Shown here in pieces: positions 9,707 to 18,912 of a stretch of DNA of 64,000 nucleotides. The position numbers were made by a program, and so were the translations under genes. Source of the DNA: Duganella flavida (GTDB lineage: Bacteria > Pseudomonadota > Gammaproteobacteria > Burkholderiales > Burkholderiaceae_D); contig NZ_WWCN01000005.1 in NCBI RefSeq assembly GCF_009857445.1, positions 124,001 to 188,000 on the forward strand, written 5' to 3'. The notes under the pieces were generated by a model. That model worked only from the letters and a program-made list of their open reading frames with translations. It was not told where the DNA came from and did not search any database. Numbering within the stretch: position 1 is the first letter of the stretch; each line of letters starts with the position of its first letter.

Positions 9707-10317
9707 AATTTACCCATGAATGGATCGAGAAAAACCCGTGGCTGCTGATCGCGCTGGTGACGCTGGTGGTCAGCATCGGCGGCGCGGTGGAGATTGCGCC
9801 GCTGTTCTTCCAGAAATCGACTACCGAACCGATCGCCGGGCTGAAGCCCTACTCGCCGCTGCGCCTGGTGGGCCGCGACATCTACATCCGCGAAGGCTGC
9901 TACAACTGCCACTCGCAGATGATCCGCCCGTTCCGTGCCGAGACCGAACGCTACGGCCACTACTCGGTGGCGGGTGAGTTCGTCTACGACCACCCGTTCC
10001 AGTGGGGTTCCAAGCGCACCGGTCCAGACCTGGCGCGCGTAGGCGGCCGCTATAGCGATGAATGGCACCGCACCCACCTCAACAATCCGCGCGATGTGGT
10101 GCCGGAGTCGAATATGCCGAACTACCCGTGGTTGGCCAAGACCTCGCTGGTACCCGCCGAAGTGGTGCCGAAGATGAAAGCGCTGCGCCGCACCGGCGTG
10201 CCCTACACCGACGCCGAGATCGCCGCCGCGCCGGACGAACTCAGAGACAAGACCGAAGAAGACGCCCTGATCGCCTACCTGCAAGGCCTGGGCACCCTGA
10301 TCAAGACGAGGAACTGA
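9703..10317 (+). CDS. ccoO: cbb3-type cytochrome c oxidase subunit II (mono-haem)
   Basis: A 204-residue membrane-anchored cytochrome c that passes electrons from CcoP to CcoN. An N-terminal membrane helix ([19 protein letters not shown]) is followed by the haem c site [15 protein letters not shown] and a distal methionine region ([10 protein letters not shown]). Its start overlaps the ccoN stop by four bases (ATGA). Confidence 0.96.
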   Translation: MKFTHEWIEKNPWLLIALVTLVVSIGGAVEIAPLFFQKSTTEPIAGLKPYSPLRLVGRDIYIREGCYNCHSQMIRPFRAETERYGHYSVAGEFVYDHPFQWGSKRTGPDLARVGGRYSDEWHRTHLNNPRDVVPESNMPNYPWLAKTSLVPAEVVPKMKALRRTGVPYTDAEIAAAPDELRDKTEEDALIAYLQGLGTLIKTRN

Positions 10318-10318
10318 C

Positions 10319-10483
10319 ATGGCACTGCAAACTTTGTTCGACCACGCCAGCAGCGTGATGACGGTAGTCTCTTTCCTCACCTTTGCCGGCATCCTGTGGT
10401 GGGCTTACGGGCGCCACAAAGAAGCGGATTTCGCCGCCGCCGCCGCGCTGCCTTTCGCGGATGAGGAGGATCGTCATGGCTGA
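10319..10483 (+). CDS. ccoQ: cbb3-type oxidase small subunit CcoQ
   Basis: A 54-residue protein with one membrane helix (VVSFLTFAGILWWAYG) followed by RHKEADFAAAAALPFADEE, the usual CcoQ layout. CcoQ stabilises the oxidase complex. It starts one base after the ccoO stop, and its last codons overlap the ccoP start by 8 bp. The reading frame was worked out by hand because the gene is so short. Confidence 0.9.
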   Translation: MALQTLFDHASSVMTVVSFLTFAGILWWAYGRHKEADFAAAAALPFADEEDRHG

Positions 10484-11417
10484 TTTCACCAATGGCTTCT
10501 GGGACTGGTACATCGTCGTGCTGACGCTGCTAGGCGTGTTCGGCTGCGGCGTGCTGCTGTACTCGCAGTCCAGGGTCAAGCTGGCCAAAACCGCCGACGG
10601 CAAGACCGAGACCACCGGCCACGTCTGGGACGAAGACCTGACCGAACTGAACACGCCGATGCCGCGCTGGTGGATGTGGCTGTTCTACCTGACCATCGTG
10701 TTCGGCCTCGCTTACCTTTTCCTGTATCCCGGCCTCGGCACTTACGCGGGCAAGCTGGGCTGGACTTCCAGCGCCGAGTATAAAAGCGAGCTGAAAAAAG
10801 CCGATGCCGATTTCGGCCCGCTGTTCGCCCAGTACCAGCAGCAGAATCTGAAAGCGGTGGCCTCCAATCCGCAAGCACGCGCCATTGGCGAGCGCCTGTT
10901 CCTGACTTACTGCGCGCAGTGCCACGGCTCGGACGCGCGCGGCAACAAGGGCTTCCCCAACCTGACCGACAAGGACTGGCTGTTCGGCGGCACGCCGGAA
11001 GCCATCAAGGAAACCATTCTGCACGGCCGCATCGGCGCCATGCCGCCGATGGGCGCGGCGCTTGGCGGTGACAAGGATGTGGAAAACGTCGCCCATTACG
11101 TGCTGAGCTTGTCCGATTCGACGCACGATCCGATCAAGGCCGTATTCGGCAAAGGCAAGTTCGGCGCCTGCATGGCTTGCCACGGCGCGGATGCCAAAGG
11201 CAACTCGGTGCTGGGCGCGCCCAACCTGACCGACAAGATCTGGCTGTTCGGCGGCAGCGCCGAGACCATTATGGAAACCATCCGCAAGGGCCGTACCGCG
11301 ACCATGCCGGCGTTTGAAGATTTCCTCGGCGACGCCAAGGTGCACGTGCTGGCTGCCTATGTGTGGAGCTTGTCGAACGATCCGCACGAAGTACCGCCAC
11401 CGGTCGCTGAAAAATGA
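10476..11417 (+). CDS. ccoP: cbb3-type cytochrome c oxidase subunit III (di-haem)
   Basis: A 313-residue di-haem cytochrome c, the electron entry subunit of cbb3 oxidase. There are two N-terminal hydrophobic helices (WYIVVLTLLGVFGCGVLLY and WWMWLFYLTIVFGLAYLFLY), then two cytochrome c domains with haem motifs CAQCH and CMACH. Distal-ligand methionines lie in GRIGAMPPMG and RTATMPAFED. The ATG at 10476 begins MADFTNGFWDWY as in other CcoP proteins; the frame is open further upstream, but that would overlap ccoQ. ccoG starts inside its stop (ATGA). Confidence 0.96.
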   Translation: MADFTNGFWDWYIVVLTLLGVFGCGVLLYSQSRVKLAKTADGKTETTGHVWDEDLTELNTPMPRWWMWLFYLTIVFGLAYLFLYPGLGTYAGKLGWTSSAEYKSELKKADADFGPLFAQYQQQNLKAVASNPQARAIGERLFLTYCAQCHGSDARGNKGFPNLTDKDWLFGGTPEAIKETILHGRIGAMPPMGAALGGDKDVENVAHYVLSLSDSTHDPIKAVFGKGKFGACMACHGADAKGNSVLGAPNLTDKIWLFGGSAETIMETIRKGRTATMPAFEDFLGDAKVHVLAAYVWSLSNDPHEVPPPVAEK

Positions 11418-12799
11418 AGTCGCCGCAGCCCCAAGTCATCAAGATGTACGCCGCGCGCGAGGAGATTTATCCGCGCGAGATCGACGGCCGCTACGCGCGC
11501 CTTCGCTGGCTGTTCGTTTGGCTGACGCAGCTGGCGTTCTACTGCACGCCATGGCTGCAGTGGAATGGCCGGCAAGCGCTGTTGTTCGATCTGGGCGCGC
11601 GCAAGTTCTACATCTTTGGACTGGTGCTGTGGCCGCAGGACTTCATCTACCTCGCGGCGCTGCTGATTATCAGCGCCTATTTGCTGTTCCTCGCCACGGC
11701 AGTGGCGGGGCGCGTGTGGTGCGGCTTCGCTTGTCCGCAAACGGTGTACACCGAAATCTTCCTTTGGATAGAGCGCAAGATAGAAGGCAAGCGCAGCGCG
11801 CGTATTGCGCTGGATCGCCAGCCGCGTTCGTTGCGCAAGCTGGGCAAGAAAACCGCCAAGCACCTGGCTTGGGGTGCGGTGGCGCTGTGGACCGGCTTTA
11901 CTTTCGTTAGCTACTTCACGCCAATCACGCATTTGATGGGCGAGATGGCGACGCTCAACTTCGGCCCATGGGAATGGTTTTGGGTAGTTTTCTACAGCTT
12001 TGCCACCTACGGCAACGCCGGCTGGATGCGCGAGCAGGTGTGCAAGTACATGTGCCCGTATGCCCGCTTCCAGAGCTCGATGTTCGACCGCGATACGCTG
12101 ATCATCACCTATGACAGCAAGCGCGGTGAGCCGCGCGGCCCACTGTCGAAAACCGCCAACGGCCACGGCGGCTCGTGCATCGATTGCTCGATGTGCGTGC
12201 AGGTTTGCCCGACCGGTATCGACATCCGCAAGGGTCTGCAATACGAATGCATCGGCTGCGCCGCCTGCGTGGACGCCTGCAATACGGTGATGGACAAGAC
12301 CGGCCAGCCACCCGGCCTGATCCGCTACAGCACCGAGCGCGCCATGGAAGACCATCTGACGCCAACCGAGATCCGCCTGCGCGCCTTGCGCCCACGCGTG
12401 AAAATTTACAGCGCCGTGCTCGTTCTGATTGTGCTGGCCACCTGCGCCGCGCTGTACCTGCGCATACCGCTCAAGCTGGACGTGATCCGCGACCGTGGCT
12501 CAATGGGACGCGAGGTAGAGGACGGCATGATTGAAAACGTTTATCGCTTGCAGATCATGAACACCTCCGAGCAAGCGCATGTGTACAAGATTGAAGTCAG
12601 CGGCCTCGATACGCTGGCGCAGGTGACGGTGGACCACGTAGCGGTGGAAGCCACCGAGACCAAGGGCTATCCAGTGCGCCTGCGGACGGCGCGTGGCGTC
12701 GGCAAGCCGGGCTCGAACAAGATAGCAATAACGCTCACCGCAGTGGACGATCCGTCGCTGCACGTCAAGGAATCTGCGGTCTTCATCGTGCCGCGCTAA
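11414..12799 (+). CDS. ccoG: Cytochrome c oxidase accessory protein CcoG (FixG-type ferredoxin)
   Basis: A 461-residue membrane protein with four to five helices, a polyferredoxin domain and a C-terminal immunoglobulin-like domain. Iron-sulfur motifs are CGFACPQTVY, CKYMCPYARFQ, and a paired CIDCSMCVQVCPTGIDIRKGL / CIGCAACVDAC. CcoG proteins reduce copper so that CcoI-dependent CuB assembly can take place. Overlap with ccoP and 9 bp spacing to ccoH support one transcript. Confidence 0.95.
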   Translation: MKSPQPQVIKMYAAREEIYPREIDGRYARLRWLFVWLTQLAFYCTPWLQWNGRQALLFDLGARKFYIFGLVLWPQDFIYLAALLIISAYLLFLATAVAGRVWCGFACPQTVYTEIFLWIERKIEGKRSARIALDRQPRSLRKLGKKTAKHLAWGAVALWTGFTFVSYFTPITHLMGEMATLNFGPWEWFWVVFYSFATYGNAGWMREQVCKYMCPYARFQSSMFDRDTLIITYDSKRGEPRGPLSKTANGHGGSCIDCSMCVQVCPTGIDIRKGLQYECIGCAACVDACNTVMDKTGQPPGLIRYSTERAMEDHLTPTEIRLRALRPRVKIYSAVLVLIVLATCAALYLRIPLKLDVIRDRGSMGREVEDGMIENVYRLQIMNTSEQAHVYKIEVSGLDTLAQVTVDHVAVEATETKGYPVRLRTARGVGKPGSNKIAITLTAVDDPSLHVKESAVFIVPR

Positions 12800-12808
12800 G
12801 GAGTATTG

Positions 12809-13306
12809 ATGCACACATTGAATATGCCAATCACGCCGTGGTGGAAGCAGCGCTGGCCGTGGCTGCTGATGGCTGGCCCCGCGATTGTGATTGTCGCCAG
12901 CACTTACGCCGGCTACCTTGCCGTCTCTGCGCCAGATGCGCTGGCGGTCGGCGATTACTACAAGCAGGGCAAAGCCATCAACCAGGATTTGCGGCGCGAC
13001 CATGTGGCTTCGCAGCTGGGCTTGTCGGTAGCGCTCGGTTACGATGCCATCACCGGCACACTAAGCGGACGCATCAACCGCAAGGACAGTGGCCCGCTGC
13101 TGCTGCACTTGTCGCACGCCACGCTGCCGGAGAAGGATATCAAGCTGGTGCTGGTGCCCGATGAGAACGGCGCCTTTAGCGCCAGGCTGCCGCTGCTCGA
13201 ACGCAGCCGCTGGATCGTACTGGTGGAAGGGCAGAAGCGCGAGTGGCGTCTCGCTGGTTCGTGGATTTATCCGGCGCAGCGCGGGGTGGCGCTGCTACCC
13301 GATTAA
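12809..13306 (+). CDS. ccoH: FixH/CcoH family protein
   Basis: A 165-residue protein with one N-terminal membrane helix (WLLMAGPAIVIVASTYAGYLA) and a periplasmic domain beginning ALAVGDYYKQGKAINQDLRRD, which is the FixH signature. It takes part in cbb3 oxidase assembly. I use the ATG at 12809, five bases after an AAGGAG site, rather than the TTG just before it. Its stop codon shares TTAA with the stop of the convergent fnr gene. Confidence 0.9.
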   Translation: MHTLNMPITPWWKQRWPWLLMAGPAIVIVASTYAGYLAVSAPDALAVGDYYKQGKAINQDLRRDHVASQLGLSVALGYDAITGTLSGRINRKDSGPLLLHLSHATLPEKDIKLVLVPDENGAFSARLPLLERSRWIVLVEGQKREWRLAGSWIYPAQRGVALLPD

Positions 13307-14061
13307 GCGCAGGTTTCGGTGCCGGCGGTGATGGCCTTCAGCAGGCGCGGATCGAGCAATTCAATCTCGCGATTGCTGACGCGCAGCAGGCCTTCTTTCT
13401 TGAACCTGGACAGCAGGCGGCTGATGCTTTCGATGGTCAGGCCGAGATAATTGCCGATTTCCTCGCGCGACATGCGCAGCTGGAAAGTGGTCGGCGAATA
13501 GCCGCGCGCTTCGTAGCGCGACGACAGGTTGACCAGGAAGGCAGCAAAACGCTGGGTCGCCTGCATATTCCCCAACAACAGCATCACGCTTTGCTCGCGC
13601 GTGATTTCCTGGCTCATCATGCGGTGGAAGTGGCGCAGCAAGGTTGGCATTTCGCCCAGCAGTTGTTGCAGAGTGGTGAACGGGATTTCGCACACTTCGC
13701 TGTCTTCCAGCGCGATGGCGCTGCAATGGTGCTCATCGGCGCTGATGGCGTCCATGCCCAGCAGCTCGCCGGCCATCTGGAAGCCGGTGATCTGCTCCGT
13801 GCCTTCGCGGTTCACCTGGTAAGTCTTGAAATGGCCTAGGCGGATCGCGTACAGGTTCTGGAAATTGTCACCGATGCGGAACAGGGTAGCGCCGCGCGCT
13901 ACCTTGCGGCGGCGGCCGATGATCTGGTCCAGCCGCTCCATGTCATTGTCGTCCAGCCCCATCGGCAGGCAAAGCTGGTGCATGCTGCACGAAGCACAGC
14001 TGGCCTTGAGGATGTCGATGGTAGCGCCTGGCAGTACCAGCGAAGGAAGTTCTCGTATCAT
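13303..14061 (-). CDS. fnr: Oxygen-responsive transcriptional regulator Fnr/Anr
   Basis: A 252-residue Crp/Fnr-family regulator that senses oxygen through a 4Fe-4S cluster. The ligand cysteines are present: C22, C25 and C31 in SCASCSMHQLC, and a fourth cysteine in ADEHHCSAIALED. A cyclic-nucleotide-binding fold follows, then a C-terminal helix-turn-helix whose recognition helix reads LGLTIESISRLLSRF. This helix fits recognition of TTGATnnnnATCAA, the boxes seen at 1798, 8211 and 8253. It is convergent with ccoH and faces the operons it probably activates. No clear Fnr box lies before its own start. Confidence 0.95.
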   Translation of the reverse strand: MIRELPSLVLPGATIDILKASCASCSMHQLCLPMGLDDNDMERLDQIIGRRRKVARGATLFRIGDNFQNLYAIRLGHFKTYQVNREGTEQITGFQMAGELLGMDAISADEHHCSAIALEDSEVCEIPFTTLQQLLGEMPTLLRHFHRMMSQEITREQSVMLLLGNMQATQRFAAFLVNLSSRYEARGYSPTTFQLRMSREEIGNYLGLTIESISRLLSRFKKEGLLRVSNREIELLDPRLLKAITAGTETCA

Positions 14062-14080
14062 CCGGCTAGTTTAGCCGATC

Positions 14081-14097
14081 AGCCGCCTTGGGCGGCT
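14081..14097. other. Short hairpin upstream of fnr
   Basis: AGCCGCC-TTG-GGCGGCT is a perfect 7-bp inverted repeat in the 180-bp space between fnr and the next gene. It has no T-run on either side, so it is not a convincing terminator. A second small repeat (GGCTAGTTTAGCC, 14063-14075) adjoins the fnr start. The role is unknown. Confidence 0.4.
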
Positions 14098-14241
14098 ATT
14101 CCGCAGTCGGCCGATCAAGTATTCACGCGCTGAAAAATATTTTTAAAAACCTGTTGCGTGCGATTGAGTTGTGCACTATAGTTCACCCATCAACTCATCG
14201 AACACGATTTAATCACTAACTAATCACTGAAAGGAATTACC

Positions 14242-14988
14242 ATGAAACGCACCCTGATCGCTTCCGCCCTGCTGGCCGCCACCGCTTTCGCTCACGCCGC
14301 AGCGCCTGCCAACGACACCACCATCGTGCTGGTCCACGGCGCCTTCGCCGACGGTTCCAGCTGGGACAAGGTGATTCCTATCCTGCAAGCCAAAGGCTAC
14401 AAAGTAGTCGCCGTGCAGAACCCGCTGACCTCGCTGGCTGACGACGTTGCCGCCACCCAGCGTGTGATTGATGCGCAAACCGGCAAAGTGGTCCTGGTCG
14501 GCCACTCCTGGGGCGGCACCGTGATCACCCAGGCCGGCGCCAGCGACAAAGTCAAAGCGCTGGTCTACGTGGCCGCGTTTGCACCGTCGGAAGGTGAAGC
14601 CACCGGCAACCTCGGCAAAGACTACGCCGTGCCAGCTGGCATCGCCAGCCTGCAAGTCGATGCCGGCGGTTTCGCCTGGCTGCCGGCTGACTCGGTCGCT
14701 AAAAACTTTGCACAAGACGTGTCGCCAGCCACCGCGTCGCTGATCGCCGCCACCCAAGGTCCGATCGCCGTCAAAGCTTTCGGCGAAACCACTACCGTGG
14801 CCGCGTGGAAGAACAAAGCCAATTACTACATCGTTGCTAGCAAAGACCGCATGATTGCGCCGGAACTGGAGCAAGCGTTCGCCAAGAAAATCAACGCCGT
14901 CACCACCACGCTGCCAACCAGCCACGTGCCGATGGTGTCGCAGCCGGCCAAAGTGGCTGACGTGATCCTGGCCGCCGCCCGCAACTAA
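14242..14988 (+). CDS. Secreted alpha/beta hydrolase
   Basis: A 248-residue protein with a clear signal peptide (MKRTLIASALLAATAFAHA-AA) and an alpha/beta hydrolase fold. VLVHGAFADGSSWDKVIP gives the oxyanion-hole HG motif, and VLVGHSWGGTV at ~residue 90 is the nucleophile elbow with the catalytic serine. The likely acid and histidine are in IVASKDRMI and LPTSHVPMVSQP. The start follows AAGGAA. The substrate is unknown; it resembles esterase or salicylate-esterase-like hydrolases. It is probably monocistronic, with a terminator directly after it. Confidence 0.85.
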   Translation: MKRTLIASALLAATAFAHAAAPANDTTIVLVHGAFADGSSWDKVIPILQAKGYKVVAVQNPLTSLADDVAATQRVIDAQTGKVVLVGHSWGGTVITQAGASDKVKALVYVAAFAPSEGEATGNLGKDYAVPAGIASLQVDAGGFAWLPADSVAKNFAQDVSPATASLIAATQGPIAVKAFGETTTVAAWKNKANYYIVASKDRMIAPELEQAFAKKINAVTTTLPTSHVPMVSQPAKVADVILAAARN

Positions 14989-15009
14989 TCTCGTTGCATG
15001 CAGCAAGCA

Positions 15010-15044
15010 AGCCAGCGCGCCTTGTGCACGCTGGCTTTTTCTTT
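15010..15044 (+). terminator. Rho-independent terminator after the hydrolase
   Basis: AGCCAGCG and CGCTGGCT pair around an 11-base loop and are followed by TTTTTCTTTCTT. It lies 22 bp after the hydrolase stop codon. Confidence 0.85.
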
Positions 15045-15105
15045 CTTGCCAAGGTAAGCCTTTGATAGGAGAATCGATTCAGCCCATGCATACATCAAGG
15101 ACGAT

Positions 15106-18100
15106 ATGAAGCCACTCGGCATCAAGGCTAAAGTCGCGCTCGCTACCAGCATTACCTCGGTCCTGATGATCGGCCTGGTCACGCTGGTACAAACCCAACG
15201 CATGCAGGAAGACTACACGCGGGTGCTGTTCACGCAGCAGACGGCACTGGTCAACCGCGCCGCGCAGGAGCTGGACGACAAGCTGACCATGCTGCTCGAT
15301 ATCATCGCGCTGTCGGCACGCAACCAGCCCGCCGACCTCAGCACATCCGAAGACAAGCTGCGCGACTACTATCAAAACCGCGCCGTGCTGTCGCTGTTCG
15401 ATGACTTGCTGGTGATGAACCCGCAGGGCAAGGTGATTTCCGATTTGCCGCTGGTGCCGGGCCGGGTCGGCATCGACGCCTCCGACCGCGCTTATTTCAA
15501 AACCGTGATGCGCACCCGCAAACCGCTGATCACGGAACCGCTGATCGGCCGCGCCAACAAGCAGCCCATCGTGCAGATGGTGGCGCCGGTGCTGAACGAC
15601 AAAGGCGAAGTGGTATGCGTGCTGATCGGCGTGCTGCGCCTGTACAAGGACAATCTGCTGGGCCACCTGCGTACCGCCAAGGTCGGCCGCACAGGCTACT
15701 ACTTTGCGCTGACGCGTGATGAAACGCCGGTGTACGTGCTGCATCCCGACATCAGCCGCCTGCTCAAGCCGCGTGCCGCCAACGCCAATCCGGCCACCAC
15801 GCGCGCGCTGGAAGAGGGCTTCGAAGGCACGGTGGTCGGCCTCACCAGCGCCGGCCAGCGCGCACTCAACAGCTACAAGCAGCTGAAGTCGGTTGACTGG
15901 CTGCTGGCAACTTCCCTGCCCACCGACGAAGCATTTGAGCCATTTGAAGGCGTGCTGCGGCGCGTGCTGATCTGGAGCGGCGTAGCGGCGGTGCTGACCG
16001 CGCTGCTGATCAGCGCACTCATCTTGCGCCTGATGGCGCCACTCATCAAGCTGCGCAACGCCATCGTCGCGTTGCGCGCCGATCCGGCCCGCTTTACGCC
16101 GCTGCCGGTGCATGCGCGCGACGAGGTCGGCCAGCTGACCTCAGCCTTCAACGATTTGATGCACGAACGGCTGGCGGCTGATGCGCGCCTGCAAAGCCTG
16201 GTCGAGTTTGCCCCGAATACGATAGTGGTGGTCGGTGTGGACGGCCGCATTGAAACCTTCAACCGCGAAGGCGAGCGCTGCTTCGGCTACGAGCGCGACG
16301 AGGTGCTCGGCCAGCCGCTGGAAATCCTGGTACCGGAACGGCTGCGTGGCGCCCACGCCACCCACCGCCACCGCTTCTTTGCCGACCGCCTGAGCGCCGA
16401 GCCGGTACGCATGGGGCAGGGCAAGGTGCTGTATGGCCTGCGCCGCGACGGCAGCGAGTTCCCGGTCGAGGTCAACCTGAGCGCAGTGCGCACTGACCAG
16501 GGCACCAAGGTGCTGGCGGTGATTTCCGATATTACCGAACGCCACCGCCTGCGCATCGAGGTGGAAGAGCGCGCCACTGAGCTGGAACGCGAACGCGACC
16601 GCGCGCAAGCGGCCAACCGCGCCAAGAGCGATTTCGTGGCCAATATGAGCCATGAAATCCGCACGCCGATGAACGCGGTGCTGGGCATGGTCTACCTGCT
16701 TGGCAATACGCAGCTGACTTCACAGCAGCGCAAGTATTTGAACATGGTGCGGGTGTCCGGCCAGTCGCTGCTGGGCATCCTCAATGACGTGCTGGATTTC
16801 TCCAAGATTGAGGCGCGCAAGCTGGAGCTGTCGCCGGTTGATTTCGCGCTTAACGATGTGATGGATTCGCTGGCCACCATGATGACCATGAACGCCGGCG
16901 ACAAGGAACTGGAATTGGCCATCAGCGTCGACGCGGCAATTCCCAACCGCCTGCGCGGCGACTCGATGCGGCTGCAGCAAATCCTGATCAACCTGGCGGG
17001 CAATGCCATCAAGTTCACCGAGCAGGGCGAGGTGGTGGTGAGCGTGCAGCTGACCGCGCGCGACGAACAGAGCGCGCTGCTGCGCTTCGAGGTGCGCGAC
17101 ACTGGCATGGGCATGACCGAGGCCCAGCTGGGCCAGCTGTTCAACGCTTTCTCGCAGGGCGACCAGAGCATCACGCGGCGCTTTGGTGGCACCGGGCTGG
17201 GCCTGGCCATCACCAAGCGGCTGATCGAACTGATGGGCGGGCAGATTGCCGTCAACAGTCGGCCGGGGCAGGGCTCGACCTTCTGGTACAGCCTGCCGTT
17301 TGAGATCCAGGCCGACCAGACCGATGAACGCCGCAAGCCGGCGCTGGGCCAGCTGCGCCTGCTGGTGGCCGACGACAACCGCACCAGCCGCGAGCTGGTG
17401 GCGCGCCTGATCCGCGCCTGGGGCTGGCAAGCGGACGAGGTCGATTCGGGCGAGGCCGCGCTGCGGCGCTACCGCCAGAGCATCGAGCACCAGCAGCCGT
17501 ACGACGTGGTGCTGGCCGACTGGCACATGCCCGGCATGGACGGACTGGCCACGGCCAAGGGCATCCGCGCCGCCGCTAACGGCCGGCCGCAGCCCATCGT
17601 GGTGATGCTGAACGCCTTCGCCCGCGACCGCATCGAGGAAATCTCGCACGCGCCGGAGGCGGATGTGGTGCTGGTCAAGCCGATCACCAGCTCCAACCTG
17701 TTCGATGCGCTGCACCAGGCGCTGGTGACGCAGGGCGAAGCCGATCCGCAAACCGCCAACGAGCCGGGCATCGTTGGGTCACTGGCCGACATCCATTTCC
17801 TGCTGGTGGAAGACAACTTGCTGAATCAGGCGGTAGCGCGCGGCATCCTCGAACATGCGGGCGCCACGCTGGACATTGCCGGTGACGGCCGGCAGGCGGT
17901 CGACCTCATGCGCGAGCGCGCCGGCGAATACGACATGGTGCTGATGGATATGCAAATGCCGGTGATGGACGGCTTTACCGCCACCCGCATCCTGCGCGAC
18001 GAACTCAAACTGGCGCTGCCAATTATCGCCATGACGGCCGGCGTGCTGGAGTCCGAGCGCGAGCGCAGCCGCGATTCCGGCATCACCGACTTTATTCCCA

Positions 18101-18756
18101 AGCCGATCGAGGTGGATGAAATGCTGGCGGTGTTACGCAAGCACTTGCCGCAGCCGGCCCAGCCAGTCATGCCGCCGGCGATCACGCCGCCCGTGCCAGC
18201 GCCGCTGCCGAGCGAGGACGATTTGCTGGCGTCGATGGCTGCGGCCGCTGTGCCGCCTGCTGCTGCACCAGCATCTGTACCAGCGCCGACCCAAGCAGCG
18301 GTATTCGCCCCGCGCGAAGCCGTGCCGCTGAGCCCGCCGATCTCAATATCGTCCGCCCCGCCACCCAAGCTGGTCAGCTCGCCGATGCCCACCGGTGAAG
18401 CCGCCATCTTCAATATGGACGGCCTGATGCGCGTCATGGGCAAGGACGCCAAAGGCCGCGCCGCCATGTTCAAGATGGTGCGCGGCGCCATCGACGGTGG
18501 CATGGAACCGCTCGACCAGGCCGCTCTGGCGCTGCAGGAAGGCCGGCTGCGCGACGCTGCCCGTGCCTTCCACAGCCTGCGCGGCGCGGTCGGCGTGCTG
18601 GGCGCCAAGCGCCTGATCCAGGCCACCATGGAGGCAGAAGAGGCCATCCACAGCCAGCGCGACGACGAACTCGACGAGCGCTACCGCACCGTCCGCACCG
18701 AGCTGGAACAGACCCTGGCCCAAGCCCGCGCCTGGCTCGAACGCGAGCAATCCTAA
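15106..18756 (+). CDS. Hybrid sensor histidine kinase with two receivers and an Hpt domain (BarA-like architecture)
   Basis: A 1216-residue membrane sensor. A helix at ~10-28 is followed by a periplasmic double-Cache-type domain, a second helix at ~285-308, HAMP, a PAS domain (SLVEFAPNTIVVVGVDGRIETFNREGERCFGY), and a HisKA domain with the phosphorylated histidine in FVANMSHEIRTPMNAV. The ATPase domain has its N, G1 and G2 boxes. Receiver 1 has VLADWHMPGMDG and receiver 2 has VLMDMQMPVMDG as phospho-acceptor sites. A proline/alanine-rich linker of ~90 residues leads to a C-terminal Hpt domain (AFHSLRGAVG). The His-Asp-His-relay layout is complete, but no separate output regulator lies nearby. 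The signal sensed is unknown. Confidence 0.92.
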   Translation: MKPLGIKAKVALATSITSVLMIGLVTLVQTQRMQEDYTRVLFTQQTALVNRAAQELDDKLTMLLDIIALSARNQPADLSTSEDKLRDYYQNRAVLSLFDDLLVMNPQGKVISDLPLVPGRVGIDASDRAYFKTVMRTRKPLITEPLIGRANKQPIVQMVAPVLNDKGEVVCVLIGVLRLYKDNLLGHLRTAKVGRTGYYFALTRDETPVYVLHPDISRLLKPRAANANPATTRALEEGFEGTVVGLTSAGQRALNSYKQLKSVDWLLATSLPTDEAFEPFEGVLRRVLIWSGVAAVLTALLISALILRLMAPLIKLRNAIVALRADPARFTPLPVHARDEVGQLTSAFNDLMHERLAADARLQSLVEFAPNTIVVVGVDGRIETFNREGERCFGYERDEVLGQPLEILVPERLRGAHATHRHRFFADRLSAEPVRMGQGKVLYGLRRDGSEFPVEVNLSAVRTDQGTKVLAVISDITERHRLRIEVEERATELERERDRAQAANRAKSDFVANMSHEIRTPMNAVLGMVYLLGNTQLTSQQRKYLNMVRVSGQSLLGILNDVLDFSKIEARKLELSPVDFALNDVMDSLATMMTMNAGDKELELAISVDAAIPNRLRGDSMRLQQILINLAGNAIKFTEQGEVVVSVQLTARDEQSALLRFEVRDTGMGMTEAQLGQLFNAFSQGDQSITRRFGGTGLGLAITKRLIELMGGQIAVNSRPGQGSTFWYSLPFEIQADQTDERRKPALGQLRLLVADDNRTSRELVARLIRAWGWQADEVDSGEAALRRYRQSIEHQQPYDVVLADWHMPGMDGLATAKGIRAAANGRPQPIVVMLNAFARDRIEEISHAPEADVVLVKPITSSNLFDALHQALVTQGEADPQTANEPGIVGSLADIHFLLVEDNLLNQAVARGILEHAGATLDIAGDGRQAVDLMRERAGEYDMVLMDMQMPVMDGFTATRILRDELKLALPIIAMTAGVLESERERSRDSGITDFIPKPIEVDEMLAVLRKHLPQPAQPVMPPAITPPVPAPLPSEDDLLASMAAAAVPPAAAPASVPAPTQAAVFAPREAVPLSPPISISSAPPPKLVSSPMPTGEAAIFNMDGLMRVMGKDAKGRAAMFKMVRGAIDGGMEPLDQAALALQEGRLRDAARAFHSLRGAVGVLGAKRLIQATMEAEEAIHSQRDDELDERYRTVRTELEQTLAQARAWLEREQS

Positions 18757-18827
18757 CTCGTTTTCCCCTCCTTTTTTGGCGTTTCTACAACGCCTGTCCG
18801 CGCTCGCCTGCATTTTATAAATCATAT

Positions 18828-18842
18828 TGATAATAATTCGCA
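18828..18842. promoter_or_regulatory. Fur box upstream of the siderophore receptor
   Basis: TGATAATAATTCGCA matches the 7-1-7 Fur core TGATAATNATTATCA at 13 of 15 positions. It lies 70 bp before the receptor ATG in an A+T-rich stretch. It fits iron-dependent repression of the receptor and, by read-through, of the hydroxylase. Confidence 0.7.
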
Positions 18843-18912
18843 TTTACGTTACGCGTTTTTATTGTTACAATCTTTCCCAATATTTTTACGTCTCCTTTAC
18901 AGAAAGAAGCAC

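Noticed and set aside
14062..14241. Possible Fnr box before fnr
   Set aside because: CCGATCAAG-like fragments are present, but no half-site pair fits TTGATnnnnATCAA within two mismatches.
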